A DNA stretch of 7,781 nucleotides from Bryobacterales bacterium (GTDB lineage Bacteria > Acidobacteriota > Terriglobia > Bryobacterales > Bryobacteraceae). This document shows, one piece after another, positions 4,854 to 7,781 of the stretch. The stretch is from assembly GCA_003154855.1 (NCBI GenBank), contig PMEV01000250.1, positions 976 through 8,756 on the forward strand. Direction: 5' to 3'. A program made the position numbers and the translations under genes. The notes below the pieces were generated by a model. It did not search any database. It was not told the origin of the DNA and saw only the letters and a list, made by a program, of their open reading frames with translations. The stretch's first letter is position 1. Each line of letters begins with the position of its first letter.

Positions 4854-7133
4854 ATGAAGTGCATCTGTGTTGCGTCTGCGTTCGTGCTCCTGTCAGGAAG
4901 TGCGCTCGCGCCCCTTCCGGCCCAGACCCTGGGCGGCTGCGGCATGTTTCCCGCCAACAACATCTGGAACACACCTATTGACACCCTTCCGGTTTCTTCT
5001 TATTCCGCGGCCTACATCAGTTCCATCGGAGGGTCGACCGGCCTTCACCCCGATTTCGGGTCGGGTACCTGGGACGGCGAGCCGATCGGCATCCCCTACG
5101 GTTTGGTTGCCGGCAGCCAGCCGAAAGTGGCCGTGACCTTCGACTACGCCGACGAGAGCGATCCGGGACCGTATCCTATTCCCGCCAATCCACCGATCGA
5201 AGGCGGCTCCGGCTCCACGGGCGACCGCCATGTCCTGCTCGTCGACACAAGCAATTGCATTCTCTATGAGCTATACGCGGCCTATCCCCAACCGGACGGC
5301 ACCTGGCAGGCAGGCTCCGGCGCCATCTTCGATCTCAAGGGAAACCAGCTCCGGCCGCAGGGTTGGACATCGGCGGATGCGGCCGGCCTGCCCATCCTGC
5401 CCGGCCTGGTCCGTTACGACGAGGTTTTGGCGGGGGAAATCAACCACGCCATCCGTTTCACGGTGCAGGCGACGCAGAAGGCCTATCTCTGGCCCGCGCG
5501 CCACTACGCTTCGAGTAACACCTCTACCAGCGTGCCGCCCATGGGAGCGCGCTTCCGATTGAAGAGCGCGTTCAATGTGTCGGGGTTCCCGCCGGAGGTG
5601 CAGGTCGTTTTGAACGCCATGAAGAAGTACGGGATCATCGTGGCCGACAACGGCTCCAACTGGTTCGTCTCGGGCGTGCCGGACGAGCGCTGGAACAACG
5701 ACAACCTGGCCACGCTGCACAACATTCCGGGCTCGAATTTCGAGGCGGTGGACGAGTCGGGGCTCATGGTTGACGCGAACTCGGCGCAGGCCAAGGCTCC
5801 CACCGGGTACGCGGTGCTGAGCGTCAGCCTGACGCACTCGGGGGACTTCGCGCAGGGCCAGGCGGGAGCAAGCTACTCGGTGGTGGTGAGCAACGCCTCC
5901 GGGGCGGGACCAACCAGCGGCACGGTGACGGTGACCGAGACCGCGCCCGCGGGGCTGACGCCGATCTCGATGGCTGGCTCGGGCTGGAACTGCTCAGGCG
6001 CGAGTTGTACCCGCAGCGACGCGCTCACTGCCGGTTCGAGTTATTCGCCCATCGCGGTGACGGTGAACGTCGCGCCGGACGCGCCCACACCGGTGCTGAA
6101 TCAGGTCACTGTGACGGGCGGCGTCTGGGCGACCGGCGCCGGCGACTTGACCACGATTACCAGCGCGTCGGGCTCCTGTACGTACGCCGTCGCCCCGACT
6201 CAATTCATGGCCAAACCTGACGGCGACAACCTGACGGCAACCGTTCAAACCGGCTCCGGCTGCGCCTGGGCGGTTCTGGATTTGCCAAGCTGGATCACGG
6301 TATCCGGGGGCGCCCAAGGCTCCGGCCCCTCGACCGTCACCTTGGTGGTTGCCGCCAACAGCCGTGCGCTCCGTATCGCCTATGTCTCAATCGCGGGCGT
6401 GGCGGTTGAGGTGGATCAGTTTGGTCCTCCGATCATCGTCGACTCGATCGCCGTCGTAGGCGCGGCCAGCTATACCGCGCGGGTAGCCCCGGGCAGCCTG
6501 GCTGCGGCGTTCGGCAACTTCCATTTGCCAGCGCCGACCCCGCCGGTTAGTTTTCCGATTCCGACCAATCTCGGCGGGCTCTCCCTGCAGTTCGGCGGCG
6601 CGGGCTTGGCCCCGCTGTTCTATGCCGATTCACGCCAGGCGAACGCGCAGGTGCCCTGGGAACTGGCCGGGCAATCGCAGACCACCGTCACGTCGAGCTT
6701 CAACGGACAGGCCAGCACGCCGCAGACGGTCCTTTTGACAACTTATGCTCCCGGCATTTTCACGGTCAACGGCGCAGGCTCCGGACAGGGCGCGATTCTG
6801 GACATCAACTACCAACTGATTTCGGCGACCAATCCGACGACCGCCGGAGCCTACGTCCAGATCTACTGCACGGGGCTGGGGCCGGTGAGCAACCAGCCCG
6901 CCACGGGGGCGGCCTCGCCGGTCAACCCGCTGGCCTCGACTCCCAACTGGCCGAGGGTGACGATCGGCGGCATTTCTGCGACAGTGCAGTTCTCCGGGTT
7001 GACGCCGGGCGACGTCGGTTTGTACCAGGTGAACGCGCAGGTTCCGGCAGGGGCGCCCCAAGGCAACGCAGTGCCGTTAGCGATATCCATCGGGGGCGCA
7101 ACGTCGAACACGGTGACCATCGCGGTGCAATGA
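4854..7133 (+). CDS. Secreted multidomain protein with DUF11-like, BACON-like and TIGR03437 C-terminal modules
   Basis: The product has 759 residues. The ATG at 4854 is preferred over the in-frame ATG at 4761 because AAGGAG lies five bases before it and because translation then opens with a Sec signal peptide (MKCICVASAFVLLSGSALA, cleavage near residues 19-24). Domain order: (a) about 25-316, a globular N-terminal domain I cannot name, with conserved-looking motifs MFPANNIWNTPIDTLPV, HPDFGSG (65-71), FDYADESDPGPYPIP (96-110), GDRHVLLVD (from 123), TSADAAGLPILPGLVRYDE (172-190), WPARH (213-217) and PPMGARFRLK; (b) about 317-439, an Ig-like DUF11-type module (SLTHSGDFAQGQAGASYSVVVSN, then the WNCSGASCTRSDALTAGSSY type motif); (c) about 440-523, a BACON-like beta module (CAWAVLDLPSWITVSGG); (d) about 526-759, the TIGR03437 module (NAQVPWELAG, YAPGIFTVN, GLGPVSNQPATGA, GLYQVNAQVP). 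The last three are recognised from sequence memory. Secretion and binding modules suggest an extracellular or cell-surface job; a catalytic role for domain (a) is conceivable but unproven. Confidence 0.93.
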   Translation: MKCICVASAFVLLSGSALAPLPAQTLGGCGMFPANNIWNTPIDTLPVSSYSAAYISSIGGSTGLHPDFGSGTWDGEPIGIPYGLVAGSQPKVAVTFDYADESDPGPYPIPANPPIEGGSGSTGDRHVLLVDTSNCILYELYAAYPQPDGTWQAGSGAIFDLKGNQLRPQGWTSADAAGLPILPGLVRYDEVLAGEINHAIRFTVQATQKAYLWPARHYASSNTSTSVPPMGARFRLKSAFNVSGFPPEVQVVLNAMKKYGIIVADNGSNWFVSGVPDERWNNDNLATLHNIPGSNFEAVDESGLMVDANSAQAKAPTGYAVLSVSLTHSGDFAQGQAGASYSVVVSNASGAGPTSGTVTVTETAPAGLTPISMAGSGWNCSGASCTRSDALTAGSSYSPIAVTVNVAPDAPTPVLNQVTVTGGVWATGAGDLTTITSASGSCTYAVAPTQFMAKPDGDNLTATVQTGSGCAWAVLDLPSWITVSGGAQGSGPSTVTLVVAANSRALRIAYVSIAGVAVEVDQFGPPIIVDSIAVVGAASYTARVAPGSLAAAFGNFHLPAPTPPVSFPIPTNLGGLSLQFGGAGLAPLFYADSRQANAQVPWELAGQSQTTVTSSFNGQASTPQTVLLTTYAPGIFTVNGAGSGQGAILDINYQLISATNPTTAGAYVQIYCTGLGPVSNQPATGAASPVNPLASTPNWPRVTIGGISATVQFSGLTPGDVGLYQVNAQVPAGAPQGNAVPLAISIGGATSNTVTIAVQ

Positions 7134-7139
7134 GCGCGG

Positions 7140-7176
7140 CTGGCCGACGGACGCGGACGGTCCGGCGGAGGGCCAG
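7140..7176 (+). other. Possible two-step hairpin after the secreted protein gene
   Basis: CTGGCC (7140-7145) pairs with GGCCAG (7171-7176), and inside it CGGAC (7148-7152) pairs with GTCCG (7160-7164). It begins seven bases after the stop codon of the secreted protein gene, where a 3' end would be expected. No T-run follows, so if it acts in termination it would be as a stabilising or Rho-assisted 3' structure. Chance pairing in GC-rich DNA is a real alternative. Confidence 0.3.
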
Positions 7177-7203
7177 GAGGGTTGCTCCAGGAGGTCAAAA
7201 AAC

Positions 7204-7212
7204 TGGTACAAT
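7204..7212 (+). promoter_or_regulatory. Extended -10 promoter for the RRM gene
   Basis: TGG followed by TACAAT (five of six to TATAAT) makes a good extended -10 element in an A/T-richer patch of otherwise GC-rich DNA. Upstream, TTGCTC at 7182-7187 could be a -35 box, but its 19-base spacing is long. Transcription would begin near 7219, giving a leader of about 79 bases before the TTG start at 7298. Confidence 0.5.
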
Positions 7213-7276
7213 CCAATTACGTTTGAGTGTCCCGCGAAACTTGGCCGAGGAATCCGTTCTGCCCCGTGGAGCTCGC

Positions 7277-7288
7277 ATGAAAGCGTAA
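7277..7288 (+). other. Three-codon mini-ORF whose stop abuts the RRM ribosome binding site
   Basis: ATG AAA GCG TAA reads Met-Lys-Ala-stop, in the same frame as the RRM gene. Its TAA overlaps the first bases of the AAGGAG ribosome binding site (7287-7292). This stop rules out the ATG as the RRM start. Whether the mini-ORF is translated is unknown, and it has no obvious ribosome binding site of its own. Confidence 0.35.
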
Positions 7289-7297
7289 GGAGAGAAC

Positions 7298-7630
7298 TTG
7301 AAAAACATCTTTGTAGGCAACCTGGATTTCAGCGCGACCGAAGAGTCGATCCGCGCGCTGTTCGAACAGCATGGAACGGTGGACAAAGTCGACGTCATCA
7401 CCGATCGCGACACGGGCCGCTCACGCGGTTTCGCGTTTGTGGAAATGCCGGATACCGATGCGGCCGAGCGGGCGATCGCCGGTCTGAACGGAACCAACTT
7501 CGGCGGGAGAACCCTCAATGTGAATGAGGCGCGGCCCAAAGCGGACCGCGGCGGCGGCGGCGGGCACGGGGGCGGCGGCGGCGGCTTTTCGCGCGGCGGA
7601 CCCCGGCAGAGACGGGAACCCCGCTGGTAA
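7298..7630 (+). CDS. RRM-type RNA-binding protein with glycine-rich tail
   Basis: The product has 110 residues: a single RNA recognition motif plus a short tail. The RRM spans about 2-80. RNP2 is IFVGNL at residues 4-9 and RNP1 is RGFAFVEM at 43-50, with the aromatic positions Phe5, Phe45 and Phe47 that stack on RNA bases in this fold. The NGTNFGGRTLNVNEARPK stretch gives the fourth strand and its usual C-terminal end. From about 84 the tail is almost all Gly with Arg, Ser, Phe and His, ending RRW-like (REPRW). This architecture matches the bacterial glycine-rich RRM proteins known from cyanobacteria, where some are cold-regulated, and found in other phyla. The role is single-stranded RNA binding in the cytoplasm; targets are unknown. 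The TTG start is supported by AAGGAG at 7287-7292 with five-base spacing, by the immediate start of the RRM, and by an in-frame TAA at 7286-7288 that excludes any earlier start. A terminator-like hairpin follows, so it is probably transcribed alone. Confidence 0.95.
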   Translation: MKNIFVGNLDFSATEESIRALFEQHGTVDKVDVITDRDTGRSRGFAFVEMPDTDAAERAIAGLNGTNFGGRTLNVNEARPKADRGGGGGHGGGGGGFSRGGPRQRREPRW

Positions 7631-7648
7631 GTAACACTTGATCGAGAA

Positions 7649-7682
7649 GGGGCAAGCCGCCCGGCTTGCCCCGGCACTTTCC
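7649..7682 (+). terminator. Intrinsic-type terminator after the RRM gene
   Basis: GGGGCAAGCC (7649-7658) and GGCTTGCCCC (7663-7672) form a perfect 10-bp stem with a four-base loop (GCCC), 19 bases after the RRM stop codon. The tail (GGCACTTTCC) has only a short, interrupted T-run, so termination strength is uncertain, but position and stem quality fit. The reverse direction has no T-run after the stem. Confidence 0.65.
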
Positions 7683-7781
7683 TAATCCCACCCGCCGCTG
7701 GCTGAAACCCATCCGAAACGCGATGAGGCGAGGTGCGGCTGGGCGTCTGGCGCTCTTATACCGGCGGTAGAGTCGAGGTTG
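7683..7781. other. Right-edge intergenic stretch with nothing recognisable
   Basis: These last 99 bases contain no coding frame I would defend. TTATAC near 7757 could serve as a -10 box for a gene beyond the window, but no -35 box at suitable distance supports it. Confidence 0.4.

Overview
The window looks like chromosomal DNA from a GC-rich Acidobacteriota, most likely of the Solibacter/Bryobacter group. The main evidence is the secreted protein at 4854-7133. It ends in the C-terminal module known as TIGR03437, which is heavily amplified in Candidatus Solibacter, and it also carries DUF11-like and BACON-like modules typical of that group. There are no tRNA or rRNA genes, no CRISPR array and no insertion sequence. 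Five protein genes account for almost all of the DNA.

Layout: (1) Bases 1-2882, minus strand, hold the first 960 residues of the chromosome-organising ATPase SMC, read from a forced TTG start and cut off by the left edge of the window. Its N-terminal ATPase head carries an unusual Asn-Gly-Thr rich insertion. (2) Bases 2883-3183 are a divergent intergenic region with a strong GC hairpin in the smc leader, two inverted repeats and weak promoter-like sites. (3) Bases 3184-3813, plus strand, encode a small cytoplasmic DUF5343-like protein of unknown function. (4) Bases 3822-4619, minus strand and convergent with the previous gene (8 bp between stops), encode a small exported protein of unknown function. 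(5) Bases 4620-4853 are a second divergent intergenic region with a good sigma70-like promoter and a leader able to form nested stems. (6) Bases 4854-7133, plus strand, encode a 759-residue secreted multidomain protein. (7) Bases 7298-7630, plus strand, encode a single-RRM RNA-binding protein with a glycine-rich tail. It starts at TTG behind a three-codon mini-ORF and is followed by a perfect 10-bp terminator-like hairpin.

The genes do not form an operon: each has its own intergenic region or faces its neighbour. No shared pathway is visible, and I see no defence, biosynthetic or mobile system here. The points most worth a second look are the NGT-rich insertion in the SMC head, the uncharacterised N-terminal domain of the secreted protein with its possibly structured leader, and the TTG start context of the RRM gene. 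Long open frames antisense to smc and to the 3184 and 4619 genes are judged to be GC-bias artefacts.
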